In this document: in pieces, positions 23,265 through 36,925 of the stretch
Numbering within the stretch: position 1 is the stretch's first letter
Layout: each line of letters opens with the position of its first letter
NCBI RefSeq assembly: GCF_025370935.1
Contig: NC_133472.1
Location: 31,643,804-31,707,803, forward strand
Direction: 5' to 3'
Length of the DNA: 64,000 nucleotides
Source of the DNA: Choristoneura fumiferana
Lineage: Eukaryota; Arthropoda; Insecta; Lepidoptera; Tortricidae
The notes under the pieces: generated by a model
Told to the model about the DNA's origin: nothing
Databases searched by the model: none
Seen by the model: the letters and a program-made list of their open reading frames with translations, nothing else
Made by a program: the position numbers and the translations under genes

Positions 23265-23539
23265 GGTGGTAGGACCTTGTGCAAGGTCCGCCCGGATTGC
23301 TACCACCATCTTGCTCGCTAATCTTGCCGTGAAACAGCAGTGCTTGCACTGTTGTGTTTCGGCATGGAGAGTAAGACAGCCAGTGAAATTACTGGCACTT
23401 GAGGTATCCCATCTTAGGCCTCTAGGTTGGCAACGCATCTGCAATTCCCCTGGTGTTGCAGGTGTCTATGGGCGGTGGTGATCTCTTGTCATCAGGAGAC
23501 CCACTTGCTCGTTTGCCATCCAGTTGAATAAAAAAAAAA
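23265..23539 (+). mobile_element. LINE 3'-end copy (GTGTCTATGGGCGGTGGTGA)
   Basis: A 5'-truncated non-LTR 3' end. It contains GGTGGTAGGACCTTGTGCAA, AGTAAGACAGCCAGTG, CTATGGGCGGTGGTGATCTC, CACTTGCTCGTTTGCCATCC and a terminal AATAAAAAAAAA. This tail is extremely common in Lepidoptera. A shorter copy is at 27544-27620. Confidence 0.8.
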
Positions 23540-25330
23540 TCGTGATCCTTATCTCGCACATTGACACAAAGATGCGCGCATGTTCGTTCAGTTGAGCGGG
23601 ATAATATATTATATGCATCTATATATGGTAAACCTAAGTAAATAAACGATCTTGCCATTCAGGCAAGCCCTCTATTCTATAAACAATAAAAAGTAAACCG
23701 TACCTGGTACACAAAACACGGCATAAAACTTTAAAGGAAGCCGTCACTTTTAGTGCGGGGTCTACGAAAAAAAAGTTCACAGAGGCCCTAGAGTTGAACA
23801 CATTAAAAATAAAAAATTTAAAAGGTAAAAGTAAAAATATCAAGTAAATTGTAACTATAAGATTATTACAATAATATTTTTGTTCAGAATTCAAATATTT
23901 AACTGGATTCAAAAATATATTTGTATAATTTCATAAGTGCAAGTTAGTGCTGATCACACAACTCTATAAAAAATCCAGTTAATCATTTTTACAAGTTGTT
24001 CTTTCTTATTACGTAGTGGTATTATAAATTATTATTATACCCAAATATTAATATCGCTCGGTCAGCTTGTTTGTTTAATATCTATAGTATACTATACACA
24101 CACAATACATTGCCTCAAGAGACGTGACAAGATTTCATATTTCTAAGACTATAATTTGATTCGTTCTCTGTATTCTGTTTGGAAAGAGAAAAACGCTGAT
24201 ATTTTTTAAATTTCGCTACAACTAATAATTAATTTATTTCAATTTTTTTAAGATGTGCTTATTCTAAAAGGGCATAACTCCAAAACTACGACACAATAGA
24301 TCCATTACTTTTGTCTAGTCTGTTAAAAAACGATCACGTAAATCTGACGTAGACGTTACATAGAGACGTTGTCAAAATTATGACAGCTCCTTTTTCTGGT
24401 GAAAAAGGCAAAGGAAACATATCTATACTGTCGTAGTGTTGGCAATTTCAGCCATATTTTTTCATTTTTTTGTATTTTTTTAAATATGGAGAAATCAATT
24501 ATAATAAATATTTTCCCATGTTCAGGAGGCAAAACTCTTTCGATTCCTGTAGTCATTTACAGGTGTTAAAAAAATGAAATCTTGTCAATTATAGAGTTTA
24601 TGTAGTTGGATTTTACGCTACATAAAACAATTATATAGGGGAGTCGTGCCAAGTGATATTATGTACCAAAAAGGCCGCCTGCAGTAAGGTAGTCGCAATA
24701 AGGATGGGAGCATTCGTGACAAAAACTTCTGCTAATTTAAATTAAACAGTAGTTAAAAACAACTTGAACGCAATTCATACCTTTCTTTTAGATAGCATTT
24801 ATAGGTGATGACCTGATAACGCTGAACATTAGGTAATTTTGATTTGTCATTCATTATAAACATAACATTATCAGTGCTATGAATACAATATAACAGAGTC
24901 AATTGGTTTGTTTAACATTTTACCTTAAAATATATTGCGTGAGCATCATGAACTATTAGACGACGCGGAACACTAGTTAATAATATTAAAGTTCAATAAA
25001 TAAGTTCACTGACCGTATGCGACGCTGCCGTTTTAACATTACTAACTTTTTCTTTACTAACATTAACCATTAAATAGCTGGAACACAGCAAAAATATGAT
25101 ACAAAAATTGCCTATCTAGAACAACTCACCCATTCGTCACTCCTAAAATCACAGAAGTTTTCCTAGTAAATAAGGTTTCGACGCACACTCTTCTATTGAA
25201 GTTCTTTTAACTTTGGTCCCATGGCGTCAAGCCAACACCCTCTATCGTCTTCAAACTTTACACCGTAAGCACAACTGACCGCAAATTGACTCCGTGGCGA
25301 CCTAACGACGTACTCTCTCTTTTTGCGAAT
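23540..25330. other. Intergenic DNA, no gene recognised
   Basis: AT-rich, with only short incidental frames on either strand and no recognised RNA gene. It lies downstream of the S1P stop codon at 25546 and so may include its 3' UTR. Confidence 0.5.
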
Positions 25331-25461
25331 AAGGCTACGTATCCACTAGAGATGTGCGAGAAATCTTGGAGCAAGGATAGGTAAATTAAGCGTTTCTATT
25401 GGTTCATGACAATCAGATTCCTCGCAACGCTCCACGCACATCTCTGGTGGAAACGCAGCCT
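25331..25461. repeat. Foldback MITE (CCACTAGAGATGTGCG family), copy 1
   Basis: The left end GGCTACGTATCCACTAGAGA, followed by TGTGCG, pairs with the right end CGCACATCTCTGGTGGAAAC, then GCAGCC. Related blocks lie at 29036-29240 and 58377-58500. It sits just past the S1P stop codon, possibly in its 3' UTR. Confidence 0.85.
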
Positions 25462-25545
25462 CAAGCAAACAGTATGCTAGAAGAACGCGAAAAAGAGACG
25501 TTGTGGTGTACGTGCGTTCTATCTGTTCTCGCTTGCCGAGCCCTG

Positions 25546-28500
25546 CTAGGTGGCTAAGGACATCAGTCTCCGGCGTCGCAGCTTGCGGCCGCAGCGCTTC
25601 CAGACGGCAGTGAGGCAGTAGACGAGGGCGGCGAGCGCGAGGAGCGTGAGCGCGCGCGAGGCGAGGCTGGCGGGGGCGGCGGGGGCGGCGGGGGCGGCGC
25701 GCGCCGCCGCGCCCGCGCCCGCGCCGCGCCACGCTCGCGCCGCCGGCTCCGTGCCCTCCAGCTCTGGGCCGCCTACTGACCAGAGCAAACGTACGTCAAG
25801 TAAATCATTTTTCTCTTTTTTTCTAAACTCATATCAAATATGCTATAAAATGGTAGGCATACTACCTATATAAGTTCATGTCGTGAGAGAGTCGTGAGTC
25901 GTTCAAGTGGTGAAGTGTAGTGGTCGTGAGAGTTGCGGGAAACCGGTGGATTCAAGTGGCAACTTGTCGTTCATTGTAGCGTTCTAAAAGGGAGGCCTTT
26001 GTTCAGCAGTGGACGACTGATGGTGGTGAAAATTTATACAAAGAAAATCTTTTGTTTCTCTATTTTTTTCACCATGTCAGTTTTACTTTATTCCCGAAAC
26101 AATTATATTTAAATTGCTTTGTCACTTGTTTCACCTCCCATTTATTAATTTTATTTGACTGATAAATGTGATGGATGCCATCTCCGTCTATTCCAACAAA
26201 AAAAACAGAGACGGCATCACATTTATCCGTGGATTAAATTTAACCAATGGATGGTGAAACAGGGGCTTAGTGTGTTTAATCACTAAGTGCGACATACCGA
26301 TGGTCCTCGGGTCAGTGGGCGGGTGCCTGGGCGCGAGCGTCCTGGCCGCGGGCGGCGCATGCACGGCGCGCGCCGGCAGCGCGGCGCGGCGCGCGCACTC
26401 CGGCGCCGGCCGCGGCCCGCTCTCATCCGGCGCGAGCACGCGCGAGTACGCGTGCAGCCGGCCGCCCTCGGCGCGCTGAGGCAGATCTAAACACACAGTC
26501 TAATGTGAAATGGCAAACAACAGGGCGACAGATTGTTGTTCGGAGTTTTTTTGAACCCCCGAGACTTGAGACCTCTATCGCTAAGTGTAGCCAGGCGATT
26601 ATTCCGTAAATATAACAGACTAGCGCCTCGCCCCGACCGCGCACGGGTACAATTTTCAAAATAATGACGTAGAGTAAATTGTACTTCGTAAAGTTTTTTA
26701 TTGCTTTGATATTTTTTAATTCATACTATCTTTTGAATGGAATGTCCGATTTGAATAATTCAAAAAGTAATCTACACTACAGGTATTGAAACAGTCTTGG
26801 ATATGAAATTATTTAAATAAATAAGGATTAATACAAAGGTATGAATAACATGGTCTGATTTTGGTCGGAATTTCTATATCAACTTTTAATAACCAGGGTG
26901 TTAGGTAATGAGTGGATAATCCTTGAACTACGGATCGAGGGCACTTAGGACGTTATACTAAAACTGCAATAATGAAACTCAAAGTGTAAAAAAATGCACA
27001 TTAAATATCTTTCATCGGACTCGCGCACCGAGGGTTCCGTGCACATTTATAGGTATGTAAACGGGAGTCGTGTCTTGAAGATATTTCTCGATTTTTCCGA
27101 GTGATCAAAGTATCAAAGACACATAAATTATTTTTTAAAGTTTTTTATTCTGGACTATGGAACAACCCGTAACCAACCGGACTGTTGTAATTTGGCGGTA
27201 AAGAAAACACTTTTTTTTTTAATTAATTGATGCTAAAAAATCTGATATTTTTTTCTGTTAATTAGAAAGGTTATTCCAATTGATATAAAATGTTTCAAGC
27301 GTTTCTAAATTTTTCATACATTCCCCATTGTCTTGTAGTTAGGTATGTTACTTTAACTACTTTTTTACGTTTTAAAAGTTATCCCTACCTATGCATTAAT
27401 CCTTACCCAAAAAAAAAACATTTCATATTCAAGACTGTTTCAATACCTGTAGATTACTTTTTAAATTATTTAAATCGGACATTCTATTCAAAGATATTAC
27501 GAATTTTAAAATATCAATCCAATCAATGTCCAAACAGTGGCAAAGTGTCTATGGGCGGTGGTGATCTCTTACCATCAGAAGACCCACTTGCTCGTTTGCC
27601 ATCCAGTCGAATAAAAAAAAAATCGAAAAAAAATATTAAATACAACTTAATCTACGTCGACACTCCCTGGCTTCACGCGGGTATAGTTTTTGGGAAAAGG
27701 AGCTGAAAAAAAGGGTGTGAAGCGCCCTTGAGTCCATTTTACACGTCTGTTCAAAGGAGGGTTACTTTGAAAATTATACCCGTGCGGAGCCGGGGCGGGG
27801 CGCCAGTCTATGTATATTGATGAACATGAAACTTTATGTCACTAATGAAAGAGTTCGATGTCAGATGTTCTATGACACTGGCCGGCAGAAGAATATAAAT
27901 GAATCGCCGAAATGTATGTACACGCATAACTTCCGAACGACAGCAACAAATTGGATAGTATTTTTTTTTCATCTCTCCTGTTCGGAAAGTTGCGTTTTCA
28001 TCTCTAGGGTGGAAAGTTTTTTTTTTAACTCGATTAGCCAGTCGAATATAATTGAGTCACGTCAATGACACTTTTTTACACGTTTCGGCATGGCCATCTA
28101 GATGCACGTCGTGACCAAGGAGCTTATATACAACACTGGAGGTTGAACCACGAGCATCCGTTTGAAACTAGAAATTTGATCTTTATTACGTCACGAACAT
28201 ATTCCATCTCTTTTGTTTAGTTAGGTTAAGAAAGAGATGGAAGTCATTCGTGAAATCCGAAAAAAAGAGATGGAATATATATATAAATAAGTAATAAAGG
28301 TCAAACTTCTTCGTTCGGCGTTCAACCCCCAGTTTTGTATATAACCTCCTTGGTCGTGACCAACTCGAGTTTTTTTTTATAGTCGGCCGTGGCAAGTGGC
28401 CAGTCGAAAAGGTACCGTTGGAGGTTGGATGTAAGTAAATTCAATTTATTATTATTCTCATTTTTTTTTGTATTTTACTTTCCTCACAGTCGAAATGAAA

Positions 28501-31500
28501 AGTAGAATGTCTGACTCGGGTGAAATTACCCATTTCCCTTCGAAGAAATATCTCGGGTGAAATGGGTCACTTTCCACCCTTGGTTATAAATCTACTATTT
28601 TGTGTTCGTCATTGTCAGAATAAGGTTTGTGTTAAACAAAATAAAAAAAAACTGAAACGTGGGCGGCGATGCCGCGAGCAACACCAAGTTTATAATATTA
28701 TGACAGGATTAAATGAAGAAAAAACTATTAAATCTAGATCTACAAAAAGGTCGTCACGGTCAGTGCACCCGTTAACAGTGTCACAGGGCGTGGACGCGTT
28801 CTGTAACTTGTTCTGTGATGGACGTACCTGAGGGTATGATGTGTACGTCGCGCTGGCGATGCCTCGGCGCGGCGGCGTCCCGCAGCGCGGCAGGCAAGTG
28901 CCCCGCCAACGCGTACTGCAGAGCGGCGAGCAGCAGCCAATGGCAAGAGCGCGCCGCCCCGCCCTCGAGACACGACGAGTCGCCGTACACTACCAGCCGC
29001 CCCGCCTGTAACCACGGAACAACTGAGTGCGTGTCTCCACCAGAGACGTGCAAGGATGCGTTCCGATTAATGTGTTTGTTATGAACAAATAGAAACGCTT
29101 CATTTATCTATCCTCGCTCCGCTGAGCTGTTTCCACTAGAGATGTGCTAAGCGAGGGTAGGTTAATAAGCAATAGAAATGGTTCATGAAAATCACATTCC
29201 TCACAACGCTTCCTCGCACATATCTGATGGAAACGCAGACTTAAGCGGGTGAGCGGCGCGCGCGCCCGTGCAGCGCGCAGCGTACAATACAATACAATAG
29301 CTCATTGTACACCAGAAATAGTAAGCGATACAGAAAATAGGTACACATAGAGTAAATTCACTCACTTAGCGTACACTCATTCAGCGTACTTGTTTCATGT
29401 CAACTAATAGACGACACTTTTTAGACGACCAGATGGCCTAGTGGTTAGAGAACCTAAATACGAAGTTCGATTCCCGTGTCGGGGCAGATATTTGTATGAA
29501 AAATACGAATGTTTGTTTCCGGGTCTTGGGTGTTTAACATGTATTTAAGTATGTATCTGTCTATATAATTATATTTATCCGTTGCTTAGTACCCATAAAA
29601 CAAGCTTTGCTAAGCTTACTTTGGGACTAGGTCATATCGTTTTTTGTCTTTCTAGATGGCGCCACTGTTGCGTGAGGTTTTTAACTATAAAATCATACAT
29701 AATTTTCCGCTGCACTTCAAAAACTCATAATAGTACATTGTGCATTAAGGGGCGTAAGAAGGGGATTACTAACGAGAGTCTATAATGACTCGAGTTTGTA
29801 ATTCCCTTACGGCCCATGATACACACAATGATTATCATCACATTGCGAGGAAAAAAATGCAAAAAATGAAATTATTTTGTGTCTAAACACTTCATAGCTC
29901 TGCAAAAGAAAGACGCTTAGAAAACAACTGAATAAAATAACGGCTACCCGCCAATACAGGGGGCTACAACAAAATTCGAAAATCGAAGTTCGTATCGTAC
30001 CGTCCCTCTCACTCGTCTTAAATAATATTTGCTTCAGCAAAACGATACGAACTTCTATTTTCGAATTGCGTAGTAGCCCCCCTGATTGTCACTTTTTTCG
30101 AGTCATCTACTATTAGATAATTCTAAGCTAACTATTCCAACATGCTAAAAAAATATTTACTAAAATGTAAATAAAATTAAATTACTTACTTTTTAAAACT
30201 AGTCATATCTCCCTTGAGAAGAAAAACTATACGTAAATCCATTACTCCCCGCGGGATCAATTGAGGCCATTGTCCTTTAGTATACAGGCATGGAATAACA
30301 TCATTGACGAGCAAGTGTGATGAAAAAATATAATCGTTACAGCTTCCAGCACTATTCGCCTGGACGAACCAACAGAAAACTTACGAAAAACCGGCATGAT
30401 AATACTACGATTCCAACTCATGGGTATACCTTAGGCAGCTTGTCCACGGTGTCGTTGGAGTAATCCCGGGTCTCGCCCGCGGTCTGGAGCAGCCCCAGGA
30501 TGGGCACGTCCACCGCGTGGGCCTCGTCATCCGTTTTTCCGGCGCCGGGTTTCTCTCCGGACATTATCTGCAACATAGAGCAAAAGCTGTTGCAACATAA
30601 TGGTAGATTGTAATTTGCCAATGTTGCTAATACTTATTATCCTATTTCTGACGAAGAAAAATTCAAAAACACAAAAATCATAAAAAAATGCCTAGCCGTT
30701 TTTGAGTTGGTGTTACTAACACGACTTTGTTTTATATATACCTAGTAAGTGAACAATTGTTTTCACTGTCCCTATTTAATTTCCTCTCAATCGAAGTGAA
30801 AAGCAGAGTGTAAAACTCGAGCATTAAGCCCATTTACCCCTCGACGTAAACCCTCGCCTTACGGGCTCGGCCTCGGGTAAAATGGCTCGTTTTATGCTCT
30901 TGTTGTATAATCTACTATTAACGTATTTTTCGTTGACCCGTTTGGATAAACAGAAGCTTTATTTTCAAACGCACTCGAAATCACAATCGTTTTCAACACT
31001 TCTTTCTGACACAAAGTGTAGGACGAGGACAGAAACAGATGGATAATGCGATTGCGAACATCAACATGTTAGACAATATGGCCTCAGATCCTAATCTAAA
31101 TATTTAATGCGCTCACTGGACACACGGCAAAATAAACTATGCACAGGAGTTGTAGAGATTTACAATTATATAATAGTACATTGTGCATTAAGGGGCGTAA
31201 GAAGGGGAGAGAGTCTATTAGAAGCGGAGGCCTTTTAATTACCCGAGTTTGTTATCCACTTACGGCCCGTGATACACATAATGATTTTCATCACATAGCG
31301 AGGAAAAAAATGCAAAAAATTCAATTATTTTGTGTCCAAACACTTCACAGCTCAGCAAAAGCAAGGCACTAATAAAACAACTGAATAAAATATGGCTACC
31401 AGCCAATACAGGGGGCTACTACAAAATTCGAAAATCGAAGTTCGTATCGTACCGTCGTTCACTCTCGTATTGAACAATATTAGCGTCAGGAAAACGATAT

Positions 31501-34500
31501 GAACTTCGTGGTAGCTCCCCTGATTGTCACTTTTTTCGAGTCGTCTACCATAGATAATACTAAGAACCGTGTTAAGTTTAGAATTCGAAAGGTCTTACGG
31601 CCAGATTATTCCAACATGTTTAAAAAAATATTTACTAAAATAATTGCAAAACAATTTGATATAAATTTAAAATATAAAAATAACGAAGTTTCATGAACCG
31701 TGGCAAATTTTTATGGTGTAAAATTAGGTTATATCTAAGTTTTAAAGATGTAAATAAAACGTTGGCTGACTTGAAACCTCTTTAGTCTGAAATGACGTAC
31801 TACCTACTAACTTTTTAAAACTAAAGTCATTTATTTATTTATTCAAAACAATACAATAATAGGCTTACAGTATGAAAAACCAAAACGCCTATTACGTTAC
31901 ATGCTTCATATAAATCAACATGGAATGGAACACAAATTAATAAGAAAGAATACAATACCTACCGGAAATAACATAACCAAAATGAACATAGAAAACGGAT
32001 TTGAATACTTTACAAATTATTATTGGATAAAAACTTCACAATACTATCCAGCACAGAGTGCCAATTCTCAGCAAGTACGTCAGTATCCTGGTGCGTGTCC
32101 AGCATAGCGTTTAGCAGGGCTATTGCCCTGGCGGTGGGCGAGTTCCTGGCGCGCCTCGTGTTGAGCCCCTCTGGAGCAGTGAAGAGAGGATGGGACGGCG
32201 GTGGCCTGCTCGCACGTATTGATCGGGGATAAAGAAACGAATTCTCTCAAGAGTAGTCGGATTCTCAATTATGTTTCGCAAGAGCAGACAAAAATGTACT
32301 AATAAGTGCATTTTTCGTCTATAACGCAACGTACACAACCCAACCATACCCAGAACGAACGCAGAGGGATACAGGAATATACGTAAATCCATAATTCCCG
32401 CGGGAACAATTGAGGCCATTGTCTTTTAGTATACAGGCATGGAATAACGTCATTGACGAGCAAGTGTGATGAAAATATACATTTTAAAACTTACACAAAT
32501 TGAACACACGACAACTACACCAAACTAGGTTTCATCGAGGAAATAAACTAACTAGTTAGCGTGCAATCATTAAGCTCTATTTTCATGAATCGAGATATAA
32601 TATATGATAAGAGTTGCATTACATCACTGTCGATTATCAATTATAGGTAGAGTCATTCATACACACCCGAGCATTTTATAAATTAAACTTTAGTACTTCG
32701 TACCTTGCCTCGTGACTTGCCTCGCGACTCTCCGTGGATGAAAGCGTTATGACTGCGATAAATGCTAGTAGCCGGGTGGCTACTACGAAATTCAAAAATC
32801 GAAGTTCGTATCGTACCGTTCCGTCGTTCGAATTTTGCACTTCGTAGTATAGGGCCTGGTCTCACCTGACGACCCTGGTCAGAGAGGCGCGCCGTCACCA
32901 ACACGCCGTGTTCCGGGAAGCTGTGGATGTGTGTCCCGCTTGCGTAGTACATCGAGTGTCCGCCCAGCTTAAACGAGCCTTCGAACACGCGGTCACCTAG
33001 CGCCACCTGTGGAAACAAACACGCACTCATTTTTAGATTTTATATGAAAAAAAAACAGGCCATGTGTCGGTCTGAGTCGCACACGAAGGATTACGCGACA
33101 CCGTTACGTAAAAACCAGGTTTCATGTATGGGGACCCCTTTAATTCAATGCCTCGTTTTGATTTTGATATTTGTTACTATAGTTTTCATACTAATACACA
33201 ATCTAAAAATTTCAGTTTTCTACCTGTTAACAGTTCTAAAGATTCAACCCCATGACAGGCGTATGGACAGTCAGACAGTTAGAGAGACAGCAGAGTTGTA
33301 GTAATAGTATCTGATAGGGCACGCTTTGGGTATGGCACTCGAATAACCAAGTTCTAACCGTGCGTCTCCATTCTATGACCCACTGCTGGGCACCGAACAC
33401 ATCCCAAAATAGATGAATATATGTGAAACTTTATTTGAAATATTAAATATGTAATTGTAAAACGCATATATACTATACGGATACACAAGGAGTTTGAAAC
33501 TTACTTGATACATACTGAGCAAGTCATTCAAAGCGGGCACATTGGCACCACCCGTTTCTGGTATCCACCTGGGAACCATGGGAAAACGGCTGATTATTTA
33601 CGTAGGTTGAAAAGGTACTGGAAAATTGTAGACATTAAGGGGCTGTTTCACTATCCATTGATTAGTCTTAACTAGCGGTTAAATGTGATGCCGTTTCTAT
33701 TTGTTTTGTTTGAATAGACGGAGTCGGCATCACATTTAACCGTCAAAAAATCAAAATCAAACAAACACTCACATAAACTGCACAGAAATTGTAATACACA
33801 TCAACATCCGCTTGACTGTATTCTAGCAGAATGCCTAATTTTGTTTTCTTATAACACCTAAATCTTAATATGGCTGAATTTCAAAATACCTTAGTCTCAT
33901 AATACCTAAACTTCAAAATCACTTTCTTGGCAATACAACATATGCTTAAAACAACCAAAAGATAAAATACCTAAATTTGTACGTTGAACAGGAACTATAC
34001 TAAGAGTCAATAACCAACATCAAATTTCTCAAACACCACCAGGGAAAAATAATTAGGCATTTTGCATTTTGGGTGTTTTCAGTTTAAGTTGTTTTAATAT
34101 TTTGTCATTTCTGTCATTCGGTATTTTAATGAATTGTGCATTTCAATCTTTAGGTATTTAGAGAATATGACATTTTAAGTCAAAGTCATAATGAATTTCG
34201 TTCATTTTAATACAAGGACACAATTTGACATTTTAGGTATTATGAGCCCATGGTAATTTGAAAATTAGGGGTATTGATGAATAAAGTATTATGAAATTTA
34301 GTGGTTTTAAGCCCAAAGCATTAATAAATTACGTCGAACATTTAGGGGAGGGAGGGGTCAGGCGGCTTGTGACATAGGCATGAAATAATAACAATTTTCA
34401 TAGCAACACGTGTGACATAAGGGGAGGGGGCCAAAATGTGTCAAAATTGGTGTGATGTATAGCCGACCAAGAAATTGATTTACTACCCCGAATTTTAGGC

Positions 34501-36830
34501 GCTTAAAACGTGAAAGCCTATAGTATAATCCTTATTGTTTTATTTCTGAAGTAGGAACTGCCAATAAAATTGATAAAGCAAAAAAAAGCTTGGTTGACCA
34601 TATACTTAATGGATGGCCCATAATACCGTGGAACTTTTAGTATTTACGCTATGTCAAGTTTCTATTATACATGCTACTGCAAATAACAAATTCAAATTTG
34701 ACCACAAAATTTATGTAAGTACTAAGTTGGATTCATTTTTTTTTCATCCCGTGCCTCTTACCACTGACGCGTGTTCTCGTCGTAAAACTTGACGTGCCGC
34801 AGCAAGGACGCGTTGTACCAATCGGCGAACACGACAAGCGACAAGCCGCCGTCGACGGCTTTCTTCATCGCCGCCATTTCTTCAGGGAAATACTCGTCCT
34901 CGGGGTCCACGAGCAACAACGCGCCGTAGAGCGACGTGTCCACGCAAGTCAACGGAGTACCTTCCGAACATTCACCATCATCATCATTAGACGTCATCGT
35001 TTAGACGACCAGATGGCCTAGTGGTTGGAGAACCTGACTACGAAGCTTGAGGTCCCGGGTTTGATTCTCGTGTCGGGGCAGATATTTGTATGAAAAATAC
35101 GAATGTTTGTTCCCGGGTCTTGAGTGTTTAACATGTATTTAAGTACGTATATATCTATATAATTATATTTATCCGTTGCTTAGTACCCATAACACAAGCT
35201 TTGCTAAGCTTACTTTGGGACTAGGTCAATTGGTGTGAATTGTCCCGTGATATTTATTTATTTATTATTTATTAGCTAGAAGACGTCGACTGCTGAAAAA
35301 AGGCCTCTGCAGGCACATCTGTGCTCTTGGCTACTTTCGAGTTCTCTCGTTCAGTCATATTACTCTTTTATAGGTATAAAGAAAATACCGATCGAATATG
35401 CTTCGGAACTGGATCCTGAATGCGCTGAGATCTATATTTAGTTATTATACATACAAGCGTGCCTGTCGAGCGAATGGTGCTTGGTTGGCAGAATGACATA
35501 GTACAGTCAAATAACAAAGCAAAGAATTTCAAAGATATACACTGTCGGCTGTTAAGGAATTTCTCACGGTTGCTCAGTGCAAGTACTTCTAATAAACAAA
35601 CTTCTCGTATATTTAATACTGTGTTATTATAAAAGAAGCCAGTTACCCATGACTTCTAAGTAGAATCCGTGCTCGCGTAGCCGGCGGTACATGTCCCGGA
35701 AATTGGTGTGCACATGGTCGGCGTGCCAATCGAGCGGGTCGTGTTTCGCGCGCAGATCGTCGCGCGGGAAGTACCCGCCCGGGTACCGGAGGCTGTGGAA
35801 CTGGTCCCAGAGCAGCCGGCGCGAACGGGCGGGCACGGGGATCACGCGAGCCCTGGCGAACACACTGGCTAGTGAGTGTGAGCCACAAAATGACGTGCAG
35901 AGTTTATAACAAAATCAAAATACTTTTGTCTGAGTTATTGCAAATATACAAATTTAATTTAATAATTGTAATTTCTAATTATTTTTTTAATTATTATGAG
36001 TTTATGAGTCGCATCATGTACTTTAAAAAATAAACAAGTATCGCGGGAAAGTATAAGGGCAAAATAAGCGTTTAATTTAATATTTTAACAGTTTTGCTTT
36101 ATTTCTTTATTAGAGAAAGAGCGTAAATGGCAATCCGTGAATTCGTAATTAATGACTCTACTCATCCACGAATTGCTTTTTCCCGGTAACTGTAATATTT
36201 TTCAATTTTTTATTTTAACTTCACTTCGAATATTTGTAATTTGAATGCTCTTTAATCTACTTCACTACAGTACAATAATGCTTTACAATTTTTGCATGAC
36301 TACACAGAGCTCTATAATCACTTATTCACATATAGCTTTCATTACGAATAAGAATAACAATCAAAAGGGCTTTCGGCATAAATAAAATTACAGACGAACC
36401 TTATCGGCAGCATGAGTGTGGCATTCCGGATCGCATTGTCGCCGCTTTCATCGTGGCTTTCGATCGTAACATTCACGTGGCCCTGGCAAGAACGGTTTGC
36501 AATATGAATACAATAATTTTATACAGGTCATTTTATAAGGTACTTTCATTCAAAGTGAGGAAAAATTAGGGATGATACTGCATCCCTTCAGTTTGACAGT
36601 TGTTTTGTTTTTAAGGCCTCACCTCGACGATGCCGTCAAAGTCAGAGCCGCCTTCGAGGACTGTGAAGCTGAGAGCCAGCCATCCGGACCAGGGCCACAA
36701 GATGTGACTGAACTCCGCCGACACCGACAGCAGCGGCCCGTGGGGTAAATGCGGGTGCCAGCTCACAGCTCTCTGGGTATTTTACACAATCGTTATCATT
36801 GTATTATATAGGCTATCGAATTCACACACG

Positions 36831-36861
<31 letters not shown>

Positions 36862-36869
36862 AGGCACGA

Positions 36870-36925
<56 letters not shown>

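Noticed and set aside
25346..25873. Several overlapping GC-rich frames on both strands
   Set aside because: Only the frame ending at 25546 continues the S1P exon phases and gives a membrane anchor; the others are shadows.
29421..29500. Functional tRNA gene
   Set aside because: It has A-box and B-box-like words but no cloverleaf, and the same head leads into a SINE body at 35001.
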